Notes under the pieces: generated by a model
Databases searched by the model: none
The model's input: only the letters and a program-made list of their open reading frames with translations
Told to the model about the DNA's origin: nothing
Translations under genes and position numbers: made by a program
In this document: positions 44,701 to 51,685 of the stretch, in pieces
How the letters are laid out: each line of letters begins with the position of its first letter
Numbering within the stretch: the first letter of the stretch is position 1
From: Sphingobacterium rhinopitheci
Lineage (GTDB): Bacteria; Bacteroidota; Bacteroidia; Sphingobacteriales; Sphingobacteriaceae
Direction of reading: 5' to 3'
DNA length: 64,000 bases
Assembly: GCF_022627575.1 (NCBI RefSeq)
Contig: NZ_JADEYQ010000001.1
Location: forward strand, 588,001-652,000

Positions 44701-45194
44701 AGGTCTTTCAATAAGAACCACAATGTTTCGATATATTCATTTTGATAGGTAATATATGGGTTTTCTAAGTCTACCCAATAGCCCATCTTCTCTGTCAAGT
44801 CATTCCACACATCCGTGTATTTCATAACCTCTTTACGACAGGCATCATTGTATTCTTCTACCGTTATTTTGACACCGATATCCTCTTTGGTAATGCCCAT
44901 AGATTTTTCTACAGCCAATTCAATAGGAAGACCATGCGTATCCCAACCACCTTTACGTTTCACTTGATAGCCTTTCAAGGTTTTATAACGACAGAAAATA
45001 TCCTTAATCGCTCGAGCCATCACGTGGTGAATCCCAGGCATACCATTTGCTGAAGGAGGTCCTTCGTAAAATGTATATGGCTTGCTCGCAGGACGGTTTG
45101 AAATACTTTTCTCAAAGATGTTGTCTGCACCCCACCGTTTTAATACTTCTTTGCCGATTTCCGGTAAATTTAACTGCTTATATTCCTTGTACAT
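41781..45194 (-). CDS. ileS: Isoleucine--tRNA ligase, type 2, with GIHH signature
   Basis: An 1137-residue class I synthetase that charges tRNA-Ile. The class I motif normally reading HxGH is GIHH here (residues 54-57, within NGMPGIHHVMAR), and the second signature is KMSKR (687-691). The editing domain (VAFIAWTTTPWTLPSNSAL, and GTGIVHIAPTYGADD) is intact, and a long C-terminal region follows. The length and KMSKR fit the eukaryote-like IleRS2 type, known for mupirocin resistance; the swapped GxHH form has been linked to very high resistance. It is followed by the DksA-like gene. Confidence 0.95.
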   Translation of the reverse strand: MYKEYKQLNLPEIGKEVLKRWGADNIFEKSISNRPASKPYTFYEGPPSANGMPGIHHVMARAIKDIFCRYKTLKGYQVKRKGGWDTHGLPIELAVEKSMGITKEDIGVKITVEEYNDACRKEVMKYTDVWNDLTEKMGYWVDLENPYITYQNEYIETLWFLLKDLYKKGLLYKGYTIQPYSPAAGTGLSSHELNQPGTYKDVKDTTIVAQFRLDKTQSHPLLDSLVESADEDVAFIAWTTTPWTLPSNSALAVGPKIDYVKIKTFNQYTGAPVSVVLAKNLIAKHFKAEGQDASFEDFKVGDKIVPWKQVAEFKGEALVGLRYHQLMPYITSEELLEKAFRLIPGDFVTTEDGTGIVHIAPTYGADDFRVAKDAGVPAIMVKDENGKDVPTVDRTGRFVKEVIDFSGRFVKEEYYSAEERADNEFRPTDVLIAIKLKEDNKAFDVKKYEHTYPHCWRTDKPVLYYPLDSWFIKSTAVKEQLVELNKTINWKPESTGSGRFGNWLENLVDWNLSRSRYWGTPLPIWRSEDQAEEICIGSMSELKSLLEASLVSDQLSNEEKALNKEYLEKFGTDKLDLHRPYVDHIVLVSETGQKLFREPDLIDVWFDSGAMPYAQWGLDYDKMAAGDPLPFKEGFDAAFPADFIAEGVDQTRGWFFTLHAISTMVRGSVAFKNVVSNGLVLDKNGNKMSKRLGNGVDPFATIEKYSADATRWYMISNASPWDNLKFNEEGLDEVRRKFFGTLYNTYAFFALYANIDNFNYSEAEIAIESRPEIDRWIISLLNSLTKEVDAFYADYEPTKAARAIQNFVDEHLSNWYVRLCRRRFWKGEYTEDKISAYQTLYTCLDTIAKLMSPVSPFFADQLYLDLNTVSNKESFESVHLADFPTYKEDLVDKALEERMALAQDISSLTLSLRKKVSINVRQPLSKILVPVLDSAFQEKVEKVKDLILSETNIKEIEFITDTAGIIKKKIKPNFKALGAKVGKDMKLVSTAIQALGAEHISILEKEGALALEGTPYTIGLEDVEIIAEDVAGWQVANLANLTVALDVQITAELKKEGIARELINRLQNLRKEKGFEVTDRIKVQLTENNEIEEAANNNLSYICAEILADSFEFTNTLIADDIIEINDIKLKVLIVKN

Positions 45195-45616
45195 CGCGTA
45201 TTTTTATCTATTTTTAAAGGTCGCTAATTTAACCAATAATCCTCAAAAAAGGAAGCTCTAAATTTCACAATGACAAAACACAGATTTTACACAATAAATT
45301 CAATATTATTTCCCCTTTTCTAGGCAAAAGGAAAATATATAATATAACTACAAAAAATACACATAAAAACCTGACAAACAATATCCATAATATTTCTAAG
45401 GGCAGTATTTATATTTTAAAGAAATAAACCTATACATTGATGAATTCCTATCAAACAAACAAATTCCATTAAGTATTATCCTTTCACATGTAATTACATA
45501 AGAAAAGCCTGCAGAAAAAAAACTTATCAAGACAAAGTAGTCATAAAGCTTCAAATCGGTTGTAATTTTGTCCAAACGATGGTAAGCACCTCATCTTGAA
45601 ATGCTACTTTTAAGTT
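45195..45616. other. Intergenic region upstream of ileS
   Basis: This stretch of about 420 nt is AT-rich and has no supported gene. It should hold the ileS promoter, although no exact TANNTTTG box was found on the minus strand. A small hairpin (CCTTTT/AAAAGG, 45314-45331) and an isolated plus-strand TAATTTTG at 45563-45570 are seen, neither with supporting context. Confidence 0.4.
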
Positions 45617-45661
45617 AAAAATCAAAGAGGAGATAATTGAATTATCTCCTCTTTGATTTTT
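45617..45661 (-). terminator. 21-bp perfect terminator hairpin of the CocE-type gene
   Basis: Arms 45617-45637 and 45641-45661 pair perfectly around a 3-nt loop, with AAAAA/TTTTT ends that serve either strand. The arm reaches the stop codon of the minus-strand hydrolase gene. Confidence 0.88.
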
Positions 45662-47522
45662 ATAAAACTTGTATCACAATATCACTTGGATGCTCCTTGT
45701 CAAAATATAGACGGTGTTTATTTTTAATAAAATCAGTTGATTTAGCCTGAAAAACATCTATAAATTGATTAGGATTCTGCTCTACCAATGGGAACCATGA
45801 ATGTTGAACCTGTACCATCAGACGATGTCCTTTCTTGAAGGTATGCGCTACATCTGGCAACACAACAGATACAGGGGTTATCGTATTGGGCGTAAAAGGT
45901 TCTGGCTTGGAAAAACTATTTCTAAATCTCCCGCGCAACACTTCACCACGAACCAACATTTGATACCCCGGCATCACCACCTTATCATTGACGGCAGATA
46001 CAGCAGTTGAACTATCCGGATATACATCAATCACTTTCACCACAAAATCAGCATCCGAACCACTCATGCTAATATGTAGATTGGCTGTAATAGGCCCCGT
46101 GAGTATTAAGTCCTCTTCTAAGGGCTCCGTTTCAAATACCAACACATCAGGGCGATTGGCTACAAAACGTTGATCTGCGATCATATATTCGCGTGTACGT
46201 TCCGTTATAATACCTTCTTGGAAAGGTACCGGATTATTAGGGTCACTTTCATAATCCACAAATGCTTCTTTTGCTAAAGGAGCTGTAGTTGTTAATCTAT
46301 TATTAGTATTGAAATAGTATTTCTTTGCTGTAGATTCCTTAGGTGGCCATTGATCAAAAGAATACCATTTATTTGCTCCCGTCACATAGACATTGGCTTC
46401 AGCAGGTTTAAAAGAACCTTTGCCTTTTAAGTAAAAATCGAAAAATGGAAGCTCAAATTTTTCTTGATAATACAGACTCGTTTTTTCGCCAAAACGTATA
46501 TCCCCAAATGAACTACCATCCGATCGCACCCAGCCCCCGTGATACCAAGGACCTACCACGAGTATATTGTTATTATTTTTATTTTGTTTTTCGATTTGAC
46601 GGTAAGTCTCAAAAGTACCATATACATCTTCAGCATCAAAAGTTCCTCCTACTATCATCACAGCAGGCTTCACTTGATCGAGATGATGTGTTATATTTCT
46701 ATTATACCAAAAAGTATCCAATGTTTGATGTTTCTGCAAATCATTCCAAAATTTCACCGTATGTCCAAGATAATTTTTCTTAAGATCACCTATATTTTTA
46801 TTGTTTAAGAAAAATTTATAATAATCTTTCCCTTCCAAAGAAAATCCTTTTGGGCCTTTGGTATTGTCTACAGGATGTGATCTAGCTGCATCAAATGTAT
46901 ACATAAAACGAAAAGCATCGAATAATAATAACGCACCTCCATGACGAAAATCATCTCCCACAAACCAATCTGTTACTGGCGCTTGTGGAGATACGGCTTT
47001 CAATGCAGGATGTGAACCTACTAAAGCTGCAGAAGCATAAAAACCAGGGTATGAGATTCCATACATCCCTACTTTATTATTATTATTCTTTACATTTTTG
47101 ACTAACCAATCAATCGTATCATAGGTATCGGTACTTTCATCGATACCTTTTTTGTCTGTTGGGGATTTCGTAGGTCTCACATTTTCAAAAACTCCTTCGC
47201 TCATCCACTTACCACGTACGTCTTGGTATACAAAAATATACCCTTCTTTGGCCATCTCCTTAAAATTACCAAGGGAACTTTTATAGTTATCTTCACCATA
47301 CGGCGCCACTGCATAGGGGGTTCTATTCAACAATATTGGATAACTTCGAGAAATATCTTTTGGAGTATAAATGGCAGTAAATAGTTTTATCCCATCTCGC
47401 ATTGGGATATTTACTTCAATCTTATTATAATTTGCTTTAATATAATTCTCATCTATTTCTTGCGCAGTAATAGTACATAAAATAAGAAATGAAAAAATTA
47501 GGGTAACTATTCTTTTATGCAT
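45660..47522 (-). CDS. CocE/NonD family serine hydrolase (X-Pro dipeptidyl-peptidase-like)
   Basis: A 620-residue exported hydrolase. The ATG at 47522 is preferred over one at 47588, as it begins the signal peptide (MHKRIVTLIFSFLIL ... TAQE). The S15 domain shows the oxyanion YQDVRGKWMSEG and the nucleophile elbow GMYGISYPGFYA (Ser in GxSYxG). FDAEDVYGTF carries the probable acid, and the catalytic His is likely in GPWYHGGW. A jelly-roll C-terminal domain follows (from about 400). Family members act as acyl-ester hydrolases, glutaryl-7-ACA acylases or dipeptidyl peptidases; the substrate is open. Confidence 0.9.
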   Translation of the reverse strand: MHKRIVTLIFSFLILCTITAQEIDENYIKANYNKIEVNIPMRDGIKLFTAIYTPKDISRSYPILLNRTPYAVAPYGEDNYKSSLGNFKEMAKEGYIFVYQDVRGKWMSEGVFENVRPTKSPTDKKGIDESTDTYDTIDWLVKNVKNNNNKVGMYGISYPGFYASAALVGSHPALKAVSPQAPVTDWFVGDDFRHGGALLLFDAFRFMYTFDAARSHPVDNTKGPKGFSLEGKDYYKFFLNNKNIGDLKKNYLGHTVKFWNDLQKHQTLDTFWYNRNITHHLDQVKPAVMIVGGTFDAEDVYGTFETYRQIEKQNKNNNNILVVGPWYHGGWVRSDGSSFGDIRFGEKTSLYYQEKFELPFFDFYLKGKGSFKPAEANVYVTGANKWYSFDQWPPKESTAKKYYFNTNNRLTTTAPLAKEAFVDYESDPNNPVPFQEGIITERTREYMIADQRFVANRPDVLVFETEPLEEDLILTGPITANLHISMSGSDADFVVKVIDVYPDSSTAVSAVNDKVVMPGYQMLVRGEVLRGRFRNSFSKPEPFTPNTITPVSVVLPDVAHTFKKGHRLMVQVQHSWFPLVEQNPNQFIDVFQAKSTDFIKNKHRLYFDKEHPSDIVIQVL

Positions 47523-47605
47523 AAAAAAGGTAAATAGGTTTAATGAATTATAAATATATAAGTATTTATGCAATAACGACCTAAGCAATAACTATGTAAA
47601 ACAAA

Positions 47606-47630
47606 AAAAAGAGGCTTAGAGCCTCTTTTT
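47606..47630 (-). terminator. Terminator of sucD
   Basis: AAAAAGAGGC (47606-47615) pairs with GCCTCTTTTT (47621-47630). The A-run at 47603-47610 gives a U tract for minus-strand transcription. It lies 18 nt beyond the sucD stop. Confidence 0.8.
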
Positions 47631-47648
47631 AATATAATGTTTAAAAAA

Positions 47649-48521
47649 TTACTTAGCTAGTTCTTCAGCCATTGCCTTTCCAATTTCTGCTGGAGATTCA
47701 ACAACACGAATACCACACTCACGCATGATAGCCATTTTTGCAGCTGCTGTATCTTCAGCACCACCTACGATAGCTCCAGCGTGGCCCATACGGCGTCCCG
47801 GAGGCGCTGTTTGACCTGCGATAAAACCAACAACTGGTTTAGTACCATTTTCTTTAATCCAACGTGCCGCTTCGGCTTCCATACCACCACCGATTTCACC
47901 GATCATGATAATACCTTCCGTTTCAGGGTCATTCATTAATAATTCAACAGCCTCTTTCGTAGTTGTTCCAATGATAGGGTCACCACCAATACCAATAGCC
48001 GTAGAAATTCCTAATCCTGCTTTCACTGTTTGATCTACAGCTTCATAAGTCAATGTACCTGATTTAGAAACAACACCTACTTTACCAGTTTTGAAGATAA
48101 ATCCTGGCATAATACCAATTTTAGCTTCTTCTGCTGTAATAATACCTGGACAGTTAGGGCCGATCAAACGAGAATCCTTATCGCTCAAGTAAGATTTTAC
48201 TTGAATCATATCTTTAGTTGGAATACCTTCCGTAATACATACAATCAAAGCAATACCCGCAGCAGCAGCTTCCATAATAGCATCAGCAGCAAATGCTGGT
48301 GGTACGAAAATGATAGATACATTTGCGCCTGTAGTATTAACGGCATCTTGCACTGTATTGAATACAGGACGGTCTAAGTGAGATTGACCACCTTTTCCTG
48401 GAGTTACTCCACCAACAACTTGAGTTCCATACTCAATCATTTGAGAAGCATGGTAAGTACCTTCTGTTCCAGTGAATCCTTGGACGATAACTTTTGAATC
48501 TTTATTTACTAATACGCTCAT
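47649..48521 (-). CDS. sucD: Succinyl-CoA synthetase, alpha subunit
   Basis: A 290-residue alpha subunit that forms the phosphohistidine intermediate in the TCA-cycle step succinyl-CoA + NDP + Pi to succinate + CoA + NTP. The CoA-binding [11 protein letters not shown], the [19 protein letters not shown] loop and the phospho-His motif [12 protein letters not shown] are intact. The beta-subunit gene sucC is not adjacent. It is monocistronic, with a promoter box at 48542-48549 and its own terminator. Confidence 0.96.
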   Translation of the reverse strand: MSVLVNKDSKVIVQGFTGTEGTYHASQMIEYGTQVVGGVTPGKGGQSHLDRPVFNTVQDAVNTTGANVSIIFVPPAFAADAIMEAAAAGIALIVCITEGIPTKDMIQVKSYLSDKDSRLIGPNCPGIITAEEAKIGIMPGFIFKTGKVGVVSKSGTLTYEAVDQTVKAGLGISTAIGIGGDPIIGTTTKEAVELLMNDPETEGIIMIGEIGGGMEAEAARWIKENGTKPVVGFIAGQTAPPGRRMGHAGAIVGGAEDTAAAKMAIMRECGIRVVESPAEIGKAMAEELAK

Positions 48522-48541
48522 TGTTCTTATTTTTTGCAGAG

Positions 48542-48549
48542 CAAATCTA
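48542..48549 (-). promoter_or_regulatory. -7 promoter box (TAGATTTG) of sucD
   Basis: An exact TANNTTTG match on the minus strand, 20 nt upstream of the sucD ATG. No exact -33 TTTG is seen. Confidence 0.55.
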
Positions 48550-48603
48550 CCATTTTGTTATGACTTACAGAAAAAAAGCTTACTCTATTCGGACTTTTTT
48601 TTA

Positions 48604-49134
48604 TTAAAAGCGCGTTTTACGTACTATGTCCCACAAAACAATTCCGATTGTAACTGATACATTAAAAGAATGTTTGGTACCAAATTGAGGAATTTCAATA
48701 CAGCCATTTACTAAGGACATCACTTCTTCGTCTACGCCGTGAACTTCATTACCAAATACAAGGGCGATTTTTTCATTCGGTAGAGCAGTAAAATCATTTA
48801 AAAATATAGCACCCTCCGCTTGTTCTACAGCGTATACTTTATAGCCCTCTTGTTTCAATAATTTAACAGCCTCCGTATTATCTTTTACATGCACCCATTC
48901 GACAGACTGAGTAGCTCCTAGGGCTGTTTTTTCAATTTCACGGTGTGGAGGAGTAGCAGTTATACCACACAAAACAATTTTTTCTATAGCAAATCCATCC
49001 GCTGTACGAAAAGCAGAACCCACATTGTGCATACTACGCACATTGTCTAATACTAATACTATAGGTGTTTTTTGCTGAGCTTTAAAAGAATCTACGTCTA
49101 CGCGATTCAATTGATCCATGGATAATTTTTGCAT
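48604..49134 (-). CDS. SpoU/TrmH-family RNA 2'-O-methyltransferase
   Basis: A 176-residue SPOUT methyltransferase with motif 1 NVRSMHNVGSAFRTADGF, motif 2 IALVFGNEVHGVDEE and motif 3 IPQFGTKHSFNVSVTIGI, which form the knotted SAM site. It methylates a ribose 2'-OH in tRNA or rRNA; the target is unknown. The ATG at 49134 is chosen over a TTG at 49140. It is transcribed away from rpsT. Confidence 0.92.
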   Translation of the reverse strand: MQKLSMDQLNRVDVDSFKAQQKTPIVLVLDNVRSMHNVGSAFRTADGFAIEKIVLCGITATPPHREIEKTALGATQSVEWVHVKDNTEAVKLLKQEGYKVYAVEQAEGAIFLNDFTALPNEKIALVFGNEVHGVDEEVMSLVNGCIEIPQFGTKHSFNVSVTIGIVLWDIVRKTRF

Positions 49135-49225
49135 GCACAAAATTAAAGATTAAAAGGAGAATAAGAAAATGAACTGTTTTTCGTATATTTGCAGGCAAGG
49201 ATATAAATTTAATGGTTTAACAAAA

Positions 49226-49253
49226 TAATATTCAAAATAGATTTTGAATATTA
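49226..49253 (+). repeat. Perfect 13-bp inverted repeat overlapping the rpsT promoter
   Basis: TAATATTCAAAAT (49226-49238), a 2-nt centre AG, then ATTTTGAATATTA (49241-49253), a perfect 28-bp palindrome. The right arm contains the -33 TTTG of the rpsT promoter. It has the form of an operator for a dimeric regulator, or of a leader hairpin if transcription starts further upstream. Confidence 0.7.
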
Positions 49254-49273
49254 AATAAAACTATTTATTTTTG
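49243..49273 (+). promoter_or_regulatory. Promoter of rpsT
   Basis: TTTG at 49243-49246, a 19-nt spacer and TATTTTTG at 49266-49273 are an exact Bacteroidota promoter. The leader would be about 40 nt. A second box, TATATTTG at 49184-49191, could be an upstream promoter without a clear -33 element. Confidence 0.8.
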
Positions 49274-49318
49274 CAGTCCGAATTTAGTATAAAAAAATAT
49301 AAAATATAGCTAAGAGAA

Positions 49319-49573
49319 ATGGCAAATCATAAATCAGCGATTAAAAGAATTAGAGCTAACGCTGCGAAGCGTTTAAGAAACCGTTACCAAGCAAAAACTA
49401 CGCGTAACGCAATCAAGAAATTACGTAACACTACAGATGCTACAGAAGCTAAAGCATTGTTACCAACTGTTGTTTCTATGCTAGATCGTTTAGCTAAGAA
49501 AAACGTTATTCACAAGAAAAAAGCATCTAACAACAAATCTAAATTGACTAAATTTGTTAACAAATTAGGTTAA
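49319..49573 (+). CDS. rpsT: 30S ribosomal protein S20
   Basis: An 84-residue, very basic helical protein starting [21 protein letters not shown], the classic S20 sequence. It binds 16S rRNA early in 30S assembly. The codon choice is that of a highly expressed gene. It is single-gene, between its own promoter and terminator. Confidence 0.97.
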   Translation: MANHKSAIKRIRANAAKRLRNRYQAKTTRNAIKKLRNTTDATEAKALLPTVVSMLDRLAKKNVIHKKKASNNKSKLTKFVNKLG

Positions 49574-49596
49574 TTAGACTGTTTGATTAAAATATA

Positions 49597-49629
49597 AAGG
49601 GATACCTAGCTGTATCCCTTTTCTTGTTT
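49597..49629 (+). terminator. Terminator of rpsT
   Basis: AAGGGATA (49597-49604) pairs with TATCCCTT (49613-49620), followed by TTCTTGTTTT. Confidence 0.75.
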
Positions 49630-49642
49630 TTAAATTTTAATC

Positions 49643-49675
49643 AAAAAAAAACTCGAATTTAATTCGAGTTTTTTT
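49643..49675 (-). terminator. Bidirectional terminator overlapping the DUF1080 stop
   Basis: ACTCGAAT (49651-49658) pairs with ATTCGAGT (49662-49669), with an A8 run on one side and a T6 run on the other. The stop codon of the minus-strand gene lies in the loop. Confidence 0.8.
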
Positions 49676-50531
49676 GGTTTATTACCTTCTCAATGATCGT
49701 ATTAAGAACTTGTGGTTTATCTTTATACTTCTCTAAATCATACAATTCGACTTTTCTAAAATCTATTGGATGACTTTCAGATTGTAAATAAATATATCCG
49801 CTAGTCAATGCTTGACCATCATTTTTATATTTTGGATCATAGTTTTCGACATTCCCACCACCTATTTGAGGCTTAGCATATTGCAATACTACTTCGCCAT
49901 CCAATACATGCTTGATAACAGAATCGCCTAAAACAACAAAATCAGCTGTTACCCATTGATCACCATGATAAGTCTTAGATGTAGAGTTAACACAATGTGG
50001 TGTAAAAAATTCATCTTTATATACTACATTGGTCCCTGGAGTACATAGATTAGATGTAGTTCTAATTGAAGTTGCTGTATTATCACCGCCTAATAATTGA
50101 CCTTCTATTGAAATAGGAAAATCTTGATTTTTCAACATCGTTGATGGCTTTTGTCCATGAAGCATAGCCCCACTATTGCGCCAAGCCCAGCCTTCACCGC
50201 CTTTAGATTGATCACCAACAAAACGATATTCTACTCTCAATATATAATAACCATAAGGCTTATTATAAGCTAAGTGGCCATATTGCTGATCAAAATCGTC
50301 ATATTGATCATATCTGACTTTCAGTAATCCATCCTCTACGCGGAAAGTATTACCAAAATTTTCTCCTACTTCATGTAATCTTATTTTTGGTGTCCAATTA
50401 TTAATGTCTTTACCATTAAATAATTGGATAGGTTTTGGAATAGGATCTTTACGCGTAGTTTGATTACTTAATCCACAAGCTAATAATGTAGTACTTGCAA
50501 TCAATAAGGTTAAGGTTGATTTGATTTTCAT
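49659..50531 (-). CDS. DUF1080 (LamG-like) lipoprotein
   Basis: A 290-residue lipoprotein (lipobox LLACG, Cys19) with a DUF1080/3-keto-disaccharide hydrolase-type fold: LFNGKDINNWTPK at the start, then DQQYGHLAYNKPYGYYILRVEYRF, WAWRNSGAMLHG and SGYIYLQSESHPIDFRKVELYDL, split here into its motifs. The domain is a concanavalin-like sandwich found in sugar-processing proteins of Bacteroidota. It follows an AraC regulator by 7 nt on the same strand, so the two probably share a transcript. Substrate binding is inferred. Confidence 0.88.
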   Translation of the reverse strand: MKIKSTLTLLIASTTLLACGLSNQTTRKDPIPKPIQLFNGKDINNWTPKIRLHEVGENFGNTFRVEDGLLKVRYDQYDDFDQQYGHLAYNKPYGYYILRVEYRFVGDQSKGGEGWAWRNSGAMLHGQKPSTMLKNQDFPISIEGQLLGGDNTATSIRTTSNLCTPGTNVVYKDEFFTPHCVNSTSKTYHGDQWVTADFVVLGDSVIKHVLDGEVVLQYAKPQIGGGNVENYDPKYKNDGQALTSGYIYLQSESHPIDFRKVELYDLEKYKDKPQVLNTIIEKVINQKNSN

Positions 50532-50538
50532 TTTAAAT

Positions 50539-51351
50539 TTATAAAAGCGTATGCTGGTGTTTTACGTAATCGCTAGGTCTGACACCAATTACTTTGTTAA
50601 AGGTATTACTAAAAGTAGGTAAACTACTATATCCAACTTTCAAAGCGACTTCATTAACACTTAACTTTTCGTCCAATAACAATTTCAAGGCTGTCAACAT
50701 TCTCAAAATTGTATAATACTGTATGAATGACATACTTAACTCTTTCTGAAACAACCTAGCAAGTGTACGCTCACTTACATCAAATTTTTGAGATAGGTTT
50801 TTAAAATTTACATTCTCAGAAATATTCTCTTCTAAAAAAGAAACAATACCTTTTAATTTAGGATGTTGTGGATAAGGTAAAGCCAAAGGCAATTCAGACT
50901 GCGAAAGTTCGGGCAATAAAAGTTTAAATGCTTTAGCTATAGAATACTTGGGCTCCTCTACTGGAAATATATTCCCATTCCAGCGATTCGTGAACATAAT
51001 TAACTCTATAAGCAAATCATTCACAGGATAAATATTAATCTTATTAAAGAAATCCGTATCCGTTTCATACTCAGGAAAATAAAGATTCCTCATAATAACA
51101 TGAGTTGAACTTGGATGAATACTGTGTTTTACGCCTGCTGGAATCCAAATATAGTGCCTTGCAGGTAAAAAGTATGACTTTGTAGAAGTCTTTAAAAATA
51201 CAACCCCTCCCTCAGTATACAGAAATTGCCCCTTCTTATGAACGTGATCTCCTATATAACTGTCGCCCATCATGGCGTGATGACAATATATGCTATCTTC
51301 GAAAGCATCCACCTCTGTTACGTAATACTTATTTACATATTCCTTTTCCAT
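50539..51351 (-). CDS. AraC-family transcriptional regulator with cupin sensor domain
   Basis: A 270-residue regulator. The N-terminal cupin-like part (about 1-110) has HVHKKGQFLYTEGG and YIWIPAGVKHSIHP. A C-terminal AraC double helix-turn-helix (about 170-268) contains SERTLARLFQKEL and ALKVGYSSLPTFSNTFNKVIGVRPSDY (as two segments). It is transcribed with the DUF1080 gene and lies divergent from the CoA-transferase gene, whose promoter region it may also control. The effector is unknown. Confidence 0.92.
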   Translation of the reverse strand: MEKEYVNKYYVTEVDAFEDSIYCHHAMMGDSYIGDHVHKKGQFLYTEGGVVFLKTSTKSYFLPARHYIWIPAGVKHSIHPSSTHVIMRNLYFPEYETDTDFFNKINIYPVNDLLIELIMFTNRWNGNIFPVEEPKYSIAKAFKLLLPELSQSELPLALPYPQHPKLKGIVSFLEENISENVNFKNLSQKFDVSERTLARLFQKELSMSFIQYYTILRMLTALKLLLDEKLSVNEVALKVGYSSLPTFSNTFNKVIGVRPSDYVKHQHTLL

Positions 51352-51685
51352 ATTGTACTATTTACATGCAAATTTCACCTTTTTTGATTACAATACCAAA
51401 AAGTAAGTGTTTAATCACTTTACAATCACCTGTAATTCAATCATTCTGACCAATTAATTAAAAAAACAAAATTTATATCCAACTGTACACCAGCCACTTA
51501 CATTGCAATCAATTGTAATCTATATATGACGAAATATTTTTTATCCCTGATTATTAAACAGTTATCATTTTTTTGTGTTTTATTGATAATTTGATGTCTG
51601 TTTACGATAAAGTATGATTTTAAATTATATCTAATATTGCACAGTTAAAGTGACTAGTATTATATCACTGTTTAGATTAAATAGA
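51352..51685. promoter_or_regulatory. Divergent control region between araC-type and CoA-transferase genes
   Basis: These 334 nt contain no gene. TTACAAT occurs at 51388-51394 and 51420-51426, with an inverted copy ATTGTAA at 51512-51518 and an imperfect inverted copy (TGTAA) at 51431-51435, forming TTACA-N6-TGTAA with the second site at about 51420-51435. TAATATTG at 51632-51639 is a one-mismatch promoter box for the plus-strand gene. These could be AraC-regulator sites. Confidence 0.45.

Noticed and set aside
45563..45661. Possible small plus-strand RNA: TAATTTTG box followed about 90 nt later by a perfect terminator
   Set aside because: No -33 element is seen, the terminator is already explained by the minus-strand hydrolase gene, and the sequence between shows no structure.
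46445..46808. Two overlapping open frames antisense to the CocE-type hydrolase
   Set aside because: Opposite to conserved catalytic regions, with no support as genes.
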